From positions 1 to 64,000 of the forward strand of contig JALZUD010000108.1 in the NCBI GenBank assembly GCA_023301725.1: a stretch of DNA of 64,000 bases. Direction: 5' to 3'. This DNA is from Granulosicoccus sp. GTDB lineage: Bacteria; Pseudomonadota; Gammaproteobacteria; Granulosicoccales; Granulosicoccaceae. Positions 55,214 through 64,000 of this stretch are shown in pieces (position 1 is the first letter of the stretch; each line of letters starts with the position of its first letter). Made by a program: the position numbers and the translations under genes. Under the pieces are notes generated by a model. It saw only the letters and a list, made by a program, of their open reading frames with translations, did not search any database and was not told the DNA's origin.

Positions 55214-57157
55214 ATGAATTCGAAATGGACCACACCGAGTGCACTTCTGCTCATAACACTTGGGTTAAGCGCATGTGGTGGCGGTAGCGACAACAATGAC
55301 GACCAGACCGGCGTTGTGGGATCCGAATCTGAAACACCGAACCCGCCGATTGACGAAATACCGTCAGGCGAGACGGAAGTAGGCTTGGCAGCACTGCCAA
55401 ACCCGCCGCTCACTGAAGGCCCATCGGCCGATGATGAACCGGTGGCCTTCGATTCTGAATTGCACACAATCACACAATTTCAGGCTCTGCGCGACACCGG
55501 CCCACGAATTAGCAAAGCTAAAGACGCAGACGAATTCACCGAAGAGGACTTTGACGCAGGCCTTCCAGAGGCAATCATCACAGTACCCAGCGATGTAGAT
55601 CCCGAAACCAATGCGCCTCCTTTCTTTGAAGGTTTAGCCAATGTTCGAATAGAAGCTGGGCAAACGCTGCAGTTACTCTTCGACCCTGTTGATCCTGAAG
55701 GAGATCTACCAGGGATGTTCGGCCAAGAGCTACCCCCGGGCGCCAGCTTTGATGACAACCGTGATGGCACAAGAACGCTTGAATGGACACCACTGCAAGG
55801 TGATGTAGGCATTACAGAGTTCACAGCTGTGGCCATTGACCCAGACAACAGCAACTACCGAAGCTCGCAAATGGTGCTCATTGCGGTTGACGAGCCAAGC
55901 AACCTTGCCGGTATACCCAACGTGCCACCCGGCATCCAGCCTGTGACCGACTACACTGTGCGCGTAGGCGATCCGGTATCGATTTTTTTGATCGGCACAG
56001 ACAGAAATGGCACTGTCCCAACCATTGAATTACAAAACCCTCCCCTCGGCACAATCCTGACTCCAGACCCACGAACCCCTGAGATTCAGATCCTGCAAGT
56101 GGTCCCCGATTCAGCAGGTACGCTGGTTATTGATGTGCTCACACGAGATGCAGACGATCCATCACTCACAGGGCTTGATCAGATCACTCTTGAGGTACTC
56201 GACGCGGAAGCATTCGAGCGAGATGGCGAACGTTTGCGCAACGCAGTTGCGGGTAGTGGCGTGGCATTTGGCAGCGCGGTGTCGCCGGTGTTCTACCTTC
56301 AAGCCGATGGCGGTGTGTATGAAGCCTTCGCTGGCAATGAGTTCGGTGTGATGAGTCCCGAGAGCTCCATGAAATGGGACGCCATTAATCCGCTACCGGG
56401 GCGCTTCGAATGGGCTGACATGGACACACTCCTAAACTTTGCCGAATTCTACGACATGCAGGTGCGCGGCCACACCTTAATCTGGTACACCAGCCTGCCC
56501 TCGTGGGTTGAAGAGACTGCCCCCGAAGACCGAGAAGTCCACATGCGTGAATACATCACGCGGGTGATGACTCGATACGCTGACAGAGTTGACTACTGGG
56601 ACGTTGTTAATGAGCCCATCAGTGAAGAAGACGGCTTGCGCGACAGCATCTGGTTTGAAGCCATGGGAGAGAGCTATATCGATACGGCTTTTCTTCAGGC
56701 ACGTGAGTTAGCTCCTAACGCCACACTTGTATTAAATGAATTTGACATCGGCTTTGCAGGCCGCAAGTTTGACGACTTTTTGTCTCTAATAGACAGACTA
56801 CTGGAACGAGAAGTGCCAGTTGATGCAATAGGCTTTCAGATGCATGTGTTTTCCAGCTATGACCAGTACGACGAATTCGCCGCCAACATGGCAGAAATTG
56901 CGGCGCGTGGTTTAGACATCCATGTCACTGAACTGGATGTAGCTCTGGTGGGTGATGACACAGAAGAACTACAAGCCGAGGTGTATGAACGTGTGGCAGA
57001 AACCTGCCTTGCCCAACCCCGCTGTACCGTACTACAAACCTGGGGATTCACTGACCGCTATTCGTTCAGAAGTTTTACCTCTCCGTTGTACCTTGATGAG
57101 AATCATCAGGTGAAGCCTGGCTACGAAGGTTTGCGCAGCGGACTCAGTGGTCAATGA
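55214..57157 (+). CDS. GH10 endo-1,4-beta-xylanase lipoprotein with Ig/cadherin-like domains
   Basis: A 647-residue secreted or surface glycosidase. The lipoprotein signal ends in LSACGGG (Cys21), followed by an acidic, Gly/Asn-rich linker. Residues about 130-230 look like a cadherin/putative-Ig domain (NAPPFFEGLANVRIEAGQTL, VDPEGDLPG), and about 235-330 a second such domain. From about 340 to the end is a GH10 barrel: acid/base Glu in DVVNEPIS and nucleophile Glu in HVTELDVAL, with RGHTLIWY and LQTWGFTDRY. GH10 enzymes cut beta-1,4-xylan, so the organism probably uses plant or algal polysaccharide. No other polysaccharide genes are nearby. Confidence 0.93.
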   Translation: MNSKWTTPSALLLITLGLSACGGGSDNNDDQTGVVGSESETPNPPIDEIPSGETEVGLAALPNPPLTEGPSADDEPVAFDSELHTITQFQALRDTGPRISKAKDADEFTEEDFDAGLPEAIITVPSDVDPETNAPPFFEGLANVRIEAGQTLQLLFDPVDPEGDLPGMFGQELPPGASFDDNRDGTRTLEWTPLQGDVGITEFTAVAIDPDNSNYRSSQMVLIAVDEPSNLAGIPNVPPGIQPVTDYTVRVGDPVSIFLIGTDRNGTVPTIELQNPPLGTILTPDPRTPEIQILQVVPDSAGTLVIDVLTRDADDPSLTGLDQITLEVLDAEAFERDGERLRNAVAGSGVAFGSAVSPVFYLQADGGVYEAFAGNEFGVMSPESSMKWDAINPLPGRFEWADMDTLLNFAEFYDMQVRGHTLIWYTSLPSWVEETAPEDREVHMREYITRVMTRYADRVDYWDVVNEPISEEDGLRDSIWFEAMGESYIDTAFLQARELAPNATLVLNEFDIGFAGRKFDDFLSLIDRLLEREVPVDAIGFQMHVFSSYDQYDEFAANMAEIAARGLDIHVTELDVALVGDDTEELQAEVYERVAETCLAQPRCTVLQTWGFTDRYSFRSFTSPLYLDENHQVKPGYEGLRSGLSGQ

Positions 57158-57260
57158 CACTTACTGTTAGTGAAGACAAGGCTAACGCAGATTGTGATGT
57201 AGCCACAATTTGTGGCAAGCTGTATTATCTCCTCTGATTCAATTAACAAACGGCACCTAA

Positions 57261-57878
57261 ATGGCAGATCCAATAAAAATTCTAGTGTATCGATGGGCAG
57301 GCTCATTCGGTCCATTTAAAGTCTCCATCCCCTGTGGTGAATGTGCGTTAACCTCAGATGTCATCAAAGATACAATGCAAAATGAGTTGAAGGGTATCGA
57401 TGTTGAACTCGAAACTAGAGATTGGCTGACTGAATGGTACAAGCCATTGTTAAAAGGTGGCTGGCATGCGCCGATTGTATTAGTTGAGGGCCAAATTGTT
57501 GGTCAAGGTGGTGCTTTGAATCGAGGTGTGCTAACTCAAGCCGTTATAGAGCATCATGCCAAACGCACTTCTATTTCTGGCAATCACGTCTTTGGAAAGG
57601 CTAGCTGTCCACACTGCGTGAATGCCAAAGCGTATTTGGAGACAGCAGGTATTGACTATGAATATCGAGATGTCATAAGCAACCCGCTTGATTTATACGA
57701 GATGCTTGCGCGAGTTAAGCCCATTGTTGGCCCGAAGACGCCTATTACGGTTCCACAAATTTGGATCGATGGTAAATATGTGGGTGGTTCTGATAAATTG
57801 GCTGCGATTGTTAATGCGCCTGTGGAGCCTAACCCCGATCGTGGGCAAAGTTCGATGTCAGCGCCGGCAAAGGTTTAA
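57261..57878 (+). CDS. Double redoxin with two CxxC motifs (glutaredoxin-like)
   Basis: A 205-residue cytoplasmic protein with two thioredoxin-fold modules. The first carries Cys25-Gly-Glu-Cys28 (SIPCGECAL) and a GGWHAPIVLVEGQIVGQGGAL segment that looks like a cis-Pro region. The second is glutaredoxin-like with Cys116-Pro-His-Cys119 and the later TVPQIWIDGKYVGGSDKL. The C-terminal 20 residues are Pro/Ser-rich. It stands alone, convergent with liuD. A thiol-disulfide or Fe-S role is inference. Confidence 0.82.
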   Translation: MADPIKILVYRWAGSFGPFKVSIPCGECALTSDVIKDTMQNELKGIDVELETRDWLTEWYKPLLKGGWHAPIVLVEGQIVGQGGALNRGVLTQAVIEHHAKRTSISGNHVFGKASCPHCVNAKAYLETAGIDYEYRDVISNPLDLYEMLARVKPIVGPKTPITVPQIWIDGKYVGGSDKLAAIVNAPVEPNPDRGQSSMSAPAKV

Positions 57879-58006
57879 ACATCCCAACTCAACAAGCTTG
57901 GCCGATACATCTGTAACCTGCGACGGCTGCGTAGGCCTGTAGTAAGGACAGTCGGTAACACAGGAGACGTGCCCACGAACAGCAATGTTCAACGATTGTA
58001 ATCTTA

Positions 58007-60019
58007 TTAGGCATCATCAGAGTCCAACTGGATTAGTAGATCACCGTCAACCACTTGATCGCCAACCGCACACAGTACGCCTGCAACAGTTCCGTCACGC
58101 GGTGCTTGCAGTGCGTGCTCCATCTTCATGGCTTCTAACACAGCAAGAGTGTCTCCAGCCGAGACCTTTTGACCTGGTTTTGCACTCAGTACGGTGACCA
58201 CGCCAGGCATTGGTGCTACGACAACATCGCCACCAATAGCCTCATCAGCTTGTGTATTTAAATAATCAGGCCTTTCAAAAGTGAAGCTTTTGCTGTGGTA
58301 GAAAACAAAGACGGACTGCTTGTGTAGAACCAGATTCACCGAGCTTTGTAAGCCGTTATGCTCGACATTATATTCAGACCCAGATACATGATGAATCTTC
58401 AATTCACACGACGTACCCTCGCCTGCAACTGTAAACTGATGTTGATCAACTATAGTGATCTGCTGCCTGAAAGCTGCTCCATCGGCTATTAGGTTTGTGG
58501 TGTAAGCACTGCTCGACCAATGGCACCAACCTAACAGCTCATCCCACAACTTGATCGAATGATCAGTTTGTTTGTCCAATAACCCGAGTGAGGCAATAGC
58601 GGCGAGTGCGATGACGCTCTCTGGAGGCGCAGACTCCGATGTAAGGCTATCAATATTTCGCGCAATAAGATCCGTATCAACATCAGCACTAGAAAATTCG
58701 CTGTTTTTAGCCAGCGTGGATAGAAACGCCATATTGGTAACGGTTCCTCCTACATGTGTTTGCGCCAGCGCTCTAGTTAACAGGTTCAGTGCAGATGCGC
58801 GTGTAGGTCCGTGTACGATGATTTTAGCAATCATGGGATCGTAAAATGGACTGATAGCGTCTCCTTGACGTACCGCGCTATCCACGCGTACCGAACCTGC
58901 ACCAAATTCTGCACAGTTTTCAGGAAAGTGCAGATGCTCAATCACTCCAATGGCAGGAAGAAATCCTTTGGGTACATCTTCTGCGTACACTCGAGCCTCA
59001 AACGACCAGCCATTAATCTCAAGATCCTCTTGTGCAAACGGTAGCGGTTCGCCAGCTGCGACTCGCAGTTGTAGCTCCACAAAATCCAGCCCCGTGATGG
59101 CTTCAGATACGGGATGCTCAACCTGCAAGCGCGTGTTCATTTCCATAAACCAGAAGCCATCCTCCCTCAAGCCCGAGGATCCATCAACGATAAACTCAAC
59201 GGTTCCTGCGCCGGAGTAACCGATCGCTTTTGCGGCATCAACGGCCGCCTGCCCCATTGCCTTTCGCACACCAACCGGCATATCAGGCGCAGGTGCCTCC
59301 TCTATCACTTTTTGATGTCGTCGTTGCAGTGAACAATCCCGTTCAAACAAATGAACAACATTGCCATGGTTATCACCGAACACTTGTATTTCAATATGCC
59401 GAGGGCGGGTTATGTATTTCTCAACAATACATACAGGATCACCAAAGCTGGACTCCCCTTCCCGACTAGCTGCTTCAAAAAGCTCCTTGAAATCTTCACG
59501 CTTTTCTACCAATCGCATGCCTTTGCCACCGCCCCCAGCTCGCGCCTTTATGAGCACTGGGTAACCCATTCGATCAGCCTCGCGTTCAAGCACGTCTAGA
59601 TCCTGACTCTCCCCAAGGTATCCTGGCACTGAAGGAACACCGGCATCCTCCATCAATCGCTTAGCAGCATCTTTGAGGCCCATAGCTTCAATGGCCTTGG
59701 CTGACGGACCAATGAAAACCAGCCCTGCTTTCTCAACAGATTGAACAAATCCGGGATTCTCAGAGAGAAAACCGTACCCTGGATGAATAGCTTGCGCGCC
59801 GTTCGCCAGAGCTACGGCAATAATACGATCAGCCTGAAGGTAGCTCTCAGCCACAGGCGATGCACCGATATAAACGGCTTCGTCGGCCATGCTAACGTGC
59901 TTCGAATTCGCATCTGCATCAGAATAGATGGCAACTGTTTTCACACCAAGCCGGTGTGCAGTTGTTATCACTCGGCAGGCAATCTCGCCTCGATTGGCGA
60001 TAAGAATTTTACTGAACAT
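58007..60019 (-). CDS. liuD: Methylcrotonyl-CoA carboxylase biotin-carrying alpha subunit
   Basis: The biotin-bearing subunit that carboxylates 3-methylcrotonyl-CoA in leucine/isovalerate catabolism. The 670-residue protein has the biotin carboxylase domain (KILIANRGEIACRVI, GYGFLSENPGFVQ, GGGGKGM ATP-grasp loop, EMNTRLQVEHPV), a middle domain and a C-terminal biotinyl domain with the biotin lysine in LEAMKMEHAL. It starts 8 bp after liuB. Acetyl- or propionyl-CoA carboxylase is less likely given the liuA-liuB neighbours. Confidence 0.95.
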   Translation of the reverse strand: MFSKILIANRGEIACRVITTAHRLGVKTVAIYSDADANSKHVSMADEAVYIGASPVAESYLQADRIIAVALANGAQAIHPGYGFLSENPGFVQSVEKAGLVFIGPSAKAIEAMGLKDAAKRLMEDAGVPSVPGYLGESQDLDVLEREADRMGYPVLIKARAGGGGKGMRLVEKREDFKELFEAASREGESSFGDPVCIVEKYITRPRHIEIQVFGDNHGNVVHLFERDCSLQRRHQKVIEEAPAPDMPVGVRKAMGQAAVDAAKAIGYSGAGTVEFIVDGSSGLREDGFWFMEMNTRLQVEHPVSEAITGLDFVELQLRVAAGEPLPFAQEDLEINGWSFEARVYAEDVPKGFLPAIGVIEHLHFPENCAEFGAGSVRVDSAVRQGDAISPFYDPMIAKIIVHGPTRASALNLLTRALAQTHVGGTVTNMAFLSTLAKNSEFSSADVDTDLIARNIDSLTSESAPPESVIALAAIASLGLLDKQTDHSIKLWDELLGWCHWSSSAYTTNLIADGAAFRQQITIVDQHQFTVAGEGTSCELKIHHVSGSEYNVEHNGLQSSVNLVLHKQSVFVFYHSKSFTFERPDYLNTQADEAIGGDVVVAPMPGVVTVLSAKPGQKVSAGDTLAVLEAMKMEHALQAPRDGTVAGVLCAVGDQVVDGDLLIQLDSDDA

Positions 60020-60027
60020 AATGCTTC

Positions 60028-61635
60028 CTACATTCTAAAGAGACCAAACTTGGTCTCTTCGATCGGGGCATTCAGCGCTGCCCGTAAGCTAAGTGCTAGC
60101 ACGTCGCGACTTTTGCGTGGGTCTATAATGCCGTCGTCCCAAAGTCTAGCGGACGCATAGAGTGGATGGCTTTGTTCTTCAAACATATCAATGGTGGGTT
60201 TTTTAAACGCCGTCTCTTCCTCCACCGACCACGATTCGCCGCGGCGCTCAATTGAATCACGCCGCACAGTGGCCAGGACACCAGCCGCCTGTTCACCGCC
60301 CATAACACTGATACGCGAGTTAGGCCATGTCCACAGAAACCTTGGCGCATACGCGCGGCCACACATTCCATAATTGCCAGCGCCGAAAGAGCCTCCAACC
60401 AGCAGAGTTATTTTGGGGACAGATGTTGTAGCAACAGCGGTAACCAGTTTTGCACCGTGTTTTGCAATACCCTCTGACTCATATTTTTGTCCCACCATAA
60501 ACCCCGTGATGTTTTGCAGGAACACAAGCGGTGTTTTTCGTTGTGAGCACAGTTCTACAAAGTGTGCACCTTTCACGGCTGCTTCCGAAAAAAGCACACC
60601 GTTATTGGCGATGATGCCGACGGGTATGCCCATCACATGCGCGAACCCGCAAACCAGAGTAGTACCGTATCGTCGCTTAAATTCGTCAAAGCGAGAGCCG
60701 TCCACCAGGCGAGCAATGACCTCTCGAATATCGTAGGGTGTACGCAGATCCGCAGGTACTACACCTAATATCTCCTCTGGATCGTAGAGAGGCGGTTCCG
60801 CATCGCGTAGCGTAACCATGGCGTGTTTTGTATGATTCAAATTCGATACCACTTCGCGCGTTATCGCCAGCGCATGATCATCATCATTAGCCAAGTAATC
60901 GGCAACACCTGATAATCTTGTGTGAACGTCCGCACCACCCAGTGCTTCAGCGGTAACCACTTCACCAGTAGCCGCTTTCACCAGTGGCGGACCAGCAAGA
61001 AAAATAGTGCCCTGATCTTTGACGATAATGGAAATATCAGACATTGCAGGTACATAAGCACCACCGGCGGTGCATGACCCCATGACAACTGCAATTTGTG
61101 GGATACCTTTTGCAGACATAGTTGCCTGATTAAAAAAAATGCGACCGAAGTGATTCTCGTCAGCAAACACCTCGTCCTGATTAGGCAGGTTAGCGCCTCC
61201 AGAATCTACAAGATAGATACAAGGCAAGTTGTTTTCTTCGGCTATTTTTTGTGCTCGTAAATGCTTCTTTACTGACATGGGAAAGTAGGTGCCACCTTTA
61301 ACGGTCGCATCGTTACACACCACCATGACATCGCGGCCACAGACCCTGCCAACGCCTGCGATTAAGCCTGCGGCAGGACAAGCACTGTCATGTAGATTGA
61401 AAGCGGCAAATATCCCAACCTCCAAAAATGGAGACCCCGGATCAAGCAGGTGCGTCACTCTGTCTCGCGGCAACATCTTTCCTCGCGACTGATGCCGTTC
61501 GCGCGATTTTTGCCCACCCCCGCCAATGGAAACTGCCTCAGCCTCTCGAACCACATCCATCGCAATTTCATGTGCGGCAACGTTGTCCTTGAACGTTGCT
61601 GATCTTGTCGAGATCTTGGAATTAATAACGCTCAT
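60028..61635 (-). CDS. liuB: Methylcrotonyl-CoA carboxylase beta subunit
   Basis: The carboxyltransferase subunit working with LiuD. The 535-residue protein has the crotonase-like carboxyltransferase N- and C-domains: [41 protein letters not shown], the [15 protein letters not shown] oxyanion region and [17 protein letters not shown]. Its ATG directly abuts the liuA stop, so translation is coupled. Confidence 0.95.
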   Translation of the reverse strand: MSVINSKISTRSATFKDNVAAHEIAMDVVREAEAVSIGGGGQKSRERHQSRGKMLPRDRVTHLLDPGSPFLEVGIFAAFNLHDSACPAAGLIAGVGRVCGRDVMVVCNDATVKGGTYFPMSVKKHLRAQKIAEENNLPCIYLVDSGGANLPNQDEVFADENHFGRIFFNQATMSAKGIPQIAVVMGSCTAGGAYVPAMSDISIIVKDQGTIFLAGPPLVKAATGEVVTAEALGGADVHTRLSGVADYLANDDDHALAITREVVSNLNHTKHAMVTLRDAEPPLYDPEEILGVVPADLRTPYDIREVIARLVDGSRFDEFKRRYGTTLVCGFAHVMGIPVGIIANNGVLFSEAAVKGAHFVELCSQRKTPLVFLQNITGFMVGQKYESEGIAKHGAKLVTAVATTSVPKITLLVGGSFGAGNYGMCGRAYAPRFLWTWPNSRISVMGGEQAAGVLATVRRDSIERRGESWSVEEETAFKKPTIDMFEEQSHPLYASARLWDDGIIDPRKSRDVLALSLRAALNAPIEETKFGLFRM

Positions 61636-62799
61636 CTACAGCATGGCTCCCATCAATTCCCGGCCGATTAGCATACGACGTATTTCAGATGTGCCCGCGC
61701 CAATTTCCATAAGCTTTGCATCTCGGAAAATTCGACTTACGGGGCTGTCATTCATGAAGCCGGCACCACCCATGGCCTGCACTGCCTGATGGGCCACGAC
61801 CATAGCCTCCTCAGAAGCATAAAGAACGCATGCAGCAGCATCTTGGCGTGTTACCTCACCACGATCACACGCCTTAGCCACCTCATAGACGTAAGCTCGT
61901 GAAGAATTCATTTTGGTGTACATATCTGCCAACTTACCTTGCATAAGCTGGAAGTTACCAATGCTTTGACCAAACTGTTTCCTCTCGGCCATGTAGGGCA
62001 TAATTTCGTCGAGGCAGCCCGCCATGATTCCGCAACCAATCCCAGACAAGACAACTCGCTCATAGTCCAGACCTGACATAAGCACGTTTACGCCCTTACC
62101 TTCTTTACCAAGGATGTTCTCAAACGGAACCTCTACGCCATCAAAAACTAACTCGACGGTATTAGAGCCGCGCATACCTAATTTATCGAAATGCTCGGAA
62201 TGCGAAAAACCCGGCATATCCTTTTCAATGATGAAAGCGGTTAAGCCTTTGCTACCAGCATCAGGGTCGGTTACCGCATAAACCACCAGCGTATTCGCCT
62301 CGCCACCGTTGGTAATCCAGTACTTCGTGCCATTGAGTTTGAAAAAGCCGTCGTGCTTCTCAGCCCTGAGTTTCATGCCGACAACATCTGATCCTGCACC
62401 AGACTCTGACATGGCCAATGCACCTACATGCTTGCCAGAGATCAGATCAGGTAGATACTTCTCTTTCTGCTCGTGCGTACCGTTCAAATTTATTTGACTG
62501 ACACACAGGTTAGAGTGTGCGCCATAGCTCAGCGACACTGATGCACTTGCACGCGCAATTTCCTCAACAGCAATCGTGTGAGCAAGGTAGCCCATGCCCG
62601 CACCGCCATATTGATCAGGTACGGTAATGCCCAGTAATCCAAGCTCACCCATTTCCTGCCACAGTTCTGCTGGAAATTCATTGTCCTTATCAGTCCGAGC
62701 AGCGAGTGGTTTGACGCGTTCTTGCGCCCAACGATGTATGACATCCCGGAGAGAATTCACGTCTTCACCCAGGTCAAATTTCATTGTTGCATTAAACAT
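61636..62799 (-). CDS. liuA: Isovaleryl-CoA dehydrogenase
   Basis: A flavin-dependent acyl-CoA dehydrogenase that oxidises isovaleryl-CoA to 3-methylcrotonyl-CoA. The 387-residue protein has the FAD/substrate motif AMSESGAGSDVVGM, YWITNGGEANTLVVYA and the C-terminal YRDAK-type FRDAKLMEIGAGTSEIRRMLIGREL. The catalytic Glu of isovaleryl enzymes lies in an interior helix; a good candidate is in the GLDYERVVLSG segment. AGGAT lies four bases before the ATG. It is the first gene of liuA-liuB-liuD. Confidence 0.94.
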   Translation of the reverse strand: MFNATMKFDLGEDVNSLRDVIHRWAQERVKPLAARTDKDNEFPAELWQEMGELGLLGITVPDQYGGAGMGYLAHTIAVEEIARASASVSLSYGAHSNLCVSQINLNGTHEQKEKYLPDLISGKHVGALAMSESGAGSDVVGMKLRAEKHDGFFKLNGTKYWITNGGEANTLVVYAVTDPDAGSKGLTAFIIEKDMPGFSHSEHFDKLGMRGSNTVELVFDGVEVPFENILGKEGKGVNVLMSGLDYERVVLSGIGCGIMAGCLDEIMPYMAERKQFGQSIGNFQLMQGKLADMYTKMNSSRAYVYEVAKACDRGEVTRQDAAACVLYASEEAMVVAHQAVQAMGGAGFMNDSPVSRIFRDAKLMEIGAGTSEIRRMLIGRELMGAML

Positions 62800-63024
62800 A
62801 ATAAATCCTTGCCGACTAATAGAACTGTATTCAGTTTAGAACTGATTGGGATAGACCACAGAGTTTAAGAGAAATCGCTTAAAAGCTAATTATTCAACAT
62901 CCGATCATCTGAAAAAAACAGAATAATTGACCAAAAAATGTCAGTGTTACGGTGTCGTCTTTGACAAAGGGACCGCTGATGGTACCTTTTACATACCAAA
63001 AGCGCTAAACAGCTAGTACTCTTC

Positions 63025-63160
63025 CTAAAACAACTGCCAGTGTCCGAAGTAGGCCTCAGTTAATCGTGGGTCAATCCTGAGCTCTTTAACCCGTCCCTGC
63101 GCCTTGATTTGCCCCGACTCTAATACGTACAACCGCTCAGATACTCCCAGGACGATGCGA
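63025..63160 (-). pseudogene. C-terminal remnant of LivF-like ABC transporter ATPase
   Basis: The minus-strand frame reads SERLYVLESGQIKAQGRVKEL, followed by RIDPRLTEAYFGH and a few more residues before a stop. This is the characteristic end of LivF/UrtE-type branched-chain amino-acid or urea ABC ATPases. The upstream Walker A, signature and Walker B are missing, so it is a fragment of about 45 codons. An ATG at 63216 begins the frame but the added residues show no similarity. Confidence 0.65.
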
Positions 63161-63366
63161 AGAGCAGAATATTGAAAATATCGATATCTCACAGATACTC
63201 GGCGATCACCTGCCATTCTCTGTATGTCGCCGACGTCATTTTACGTAAAGCGTCTCAGGGTTAATCTGTTGGTTTCGATGCTCATCTAGTTATCCATTGG
63301 CAGTTCACTGCCACTACAACAACGTGAAAATTTCTCTAAGAGACTTAACATTACGCAGAGTTTCGC

Positions 63367-63401
63367 CTATTTTTCGCGCATCTAATTAGATCGAAAAATA
63401 G
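63367..63401. repeat. 35-bp extended palindrome
   Basis: CTATTTTTCG (63367-63376) pairs perfectly with CGAAAAATAG (63392-63401). Between them lies a second palindrome, ATCTAATTAGAT (63380-63391). It is about 490 bp upstream of the ABC ATPase start. It has no flanking T tract, so an operator is more likely than a terminator. Confidence 0.6.
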
Positions 63402-63892
63402 AAATTACGTGGAGTTACATGCTACACAACTCATGTAATAAGTAAATTAGTCGCCCTTAGGCTTTCAAGCTTTTACGGCAGATTTTACTCTTCACAAGCA
63501 TCACAACATTCGCTGTTTTTGAACAAACACTAAGTGATTTTTATTGTTGGCTACACCTGTTCGAATGTGTTTACACATGGCGCTATCTATCGCACGTATT
63601 AATAAGTTTATTTTCTTACGTGTGCAAATCGCGAATGACACCTTCCTCTGCCGCAAAGTCAACATAAGAAAGTTTGATCGTGAATTATATCGCTAGCAGC
63701 AACCGCATACATTCAATTTTTTGACGTTACTATTGAATCGCTTAAATCATTTCAATGCGTAAATGAGTGCTAGACAAACTCCCCGATTCTGTTTAGTTTT
63801 TGTTTGAGAAAGACATTGGATAGGGCAAGCACGAAGCAGCCTATTAATCCAAACACCGAACAACAACTGCACTGTTGAAGCGAGGATAAAGG

Positions 63893-64000
63893 ATGACCGG
63901 AGAGATGGAAGGCTCAACTGACGTACTTCGAGTCACTGAACTGACCAAAAGTTACGGCGGTTTAAAGGCGATGGATGGCGTCAGTTTTTCAGTAAAGCGC
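63893..64000 (+). CDS. ABC transporter ATP-binding protein (LivG-like), truncated by window end
   Basis: The first 36 codons only. After a short polar start the sequence reads VLRVTELTKSYGGLKAMDGV, then SFSVKR. This matches the beginning of LivG/UrtD-type ATPases of branched-chain amino-acid or related ABC importers, before the Walker A motif. An AGGATAAAGG stretch lies just before the ATG. Its substrate cannot be judged, but a LivF fragment nearby and the liu genes suggest branched-chain compounds. Confidence 0.7.
   Translation, partial: MTGEMEGSTDVLRVTELTKSYGGLKAMDGVSFSVKR

Larger units (their letters stand above)
62800..63892. other. 1.1-kb non-coding region with gene remnant and palindrome
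   Basis: Upstream of liuA and of the ABC ATPase at the window end, this stretch lacks intact genes. It holds a LivF-like fragment (63025-63160) and an extended palindrome (63367-63401). The liuA promoter and the promoter of the ABC operon should lie here; I could not place them. The region is AT-rich from about 63350 on. Confidence 0.6.

Overview
The window looks like chromosome of a marine gammaproteobacterium, probably close to Granulosicoccus or another Chromatiales-like lineage. The genus is inference; the class is well supported by gene order: ubiG back to back with gyrA, the order gyrA-serC-pheA-tyrA / aroA-cmk-rpsA-ihfB, the efp-epmA pair, hflK-hflC, dapC-dapD-yffB and pgi-parC. No tRNA, rRNA, CRISPR array, IS element or prophage was seen. 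Nearly all DNA is coding, with tight operons and many ATGA overlaps.

1-7.1 kb is the accessory, light-related part. A bciA-type 8-vinyl reductase of bacteriochlorophyll synthesis and an SDR are followed by a secreted unknown, a stand-alone receiver, and a divergent bacteriophytochrome-HWE kinase-receiver hybrid. The phytochrome frame is interrupted by one in-frame TAA. An unknown 201-residue protein follows. This suggests an aerobic anoxygenic phototroph or its recent descendant.

7.1-29 kb holds the aroA-cmk-rpsA-ihfB and gyrA-serC-pheA-tyrA blocks (aromatic amino acids, serine, DNA gyrase, ribosomal S1). They lie on the same strand, separated by about 11 kb carrying fur, an msrA-like gene, a DoxX/NDH-2 fusion, a bdhA-cupin lipoprotein-patatin operon (polyhydroxybutyrate/lipid turnover), an MFS carrier, an MscS channel with a cyclic-nucleotide-like domain, a TauE exporter and a nitroreductase.

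29-47 kb is housekeeping: ubiG and a squalene-synthase-like gene, a YciK-like SDR, an HlyU-family protein, ogt, a lytic transglycosylase lipoprotein, prmB, copper delivery to cytochrome oxidase (SCO, PCuAC), psd, efp with its modifying ligase epmA and a HExxH protein, pgi-parC, a PlsB-like acyltransferase and cysH.

47-64 kb contains hflK-hflC, a Tat-exported dienelactone-hydrolase-like protein, a quinone-oxidoreductase-like gene, a DUF1415 gene, the dapC-dapD-yffB lysine/peptidoglycan cluster, a GH10 xylanase lipoprotein (plant or algal polysaccharide use), a double redoxin, and the leucine/isovalerate operon liuA-liuB-liuD. The window ends in a remnant of a LivF-like ATPase and the first 36 codons of a LivG-like ABC ATPase.

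The most interesting items are the interrupted bacteriophytochrome beside a bacteriochlorophyll gene, the DoxX-DoxX-NDH2 fusion, the MscS channel whose cNMP pocket lacks its usual arginine, several short tandem repeats at promoters (13-bp arrays before rpsA and between the MFS and MscS genes), a probable leaderless dapC promoter, and a small ORF with Ala-Thr/Ala-Met repeats. I found no clear new multi-gene defence or mobile system.
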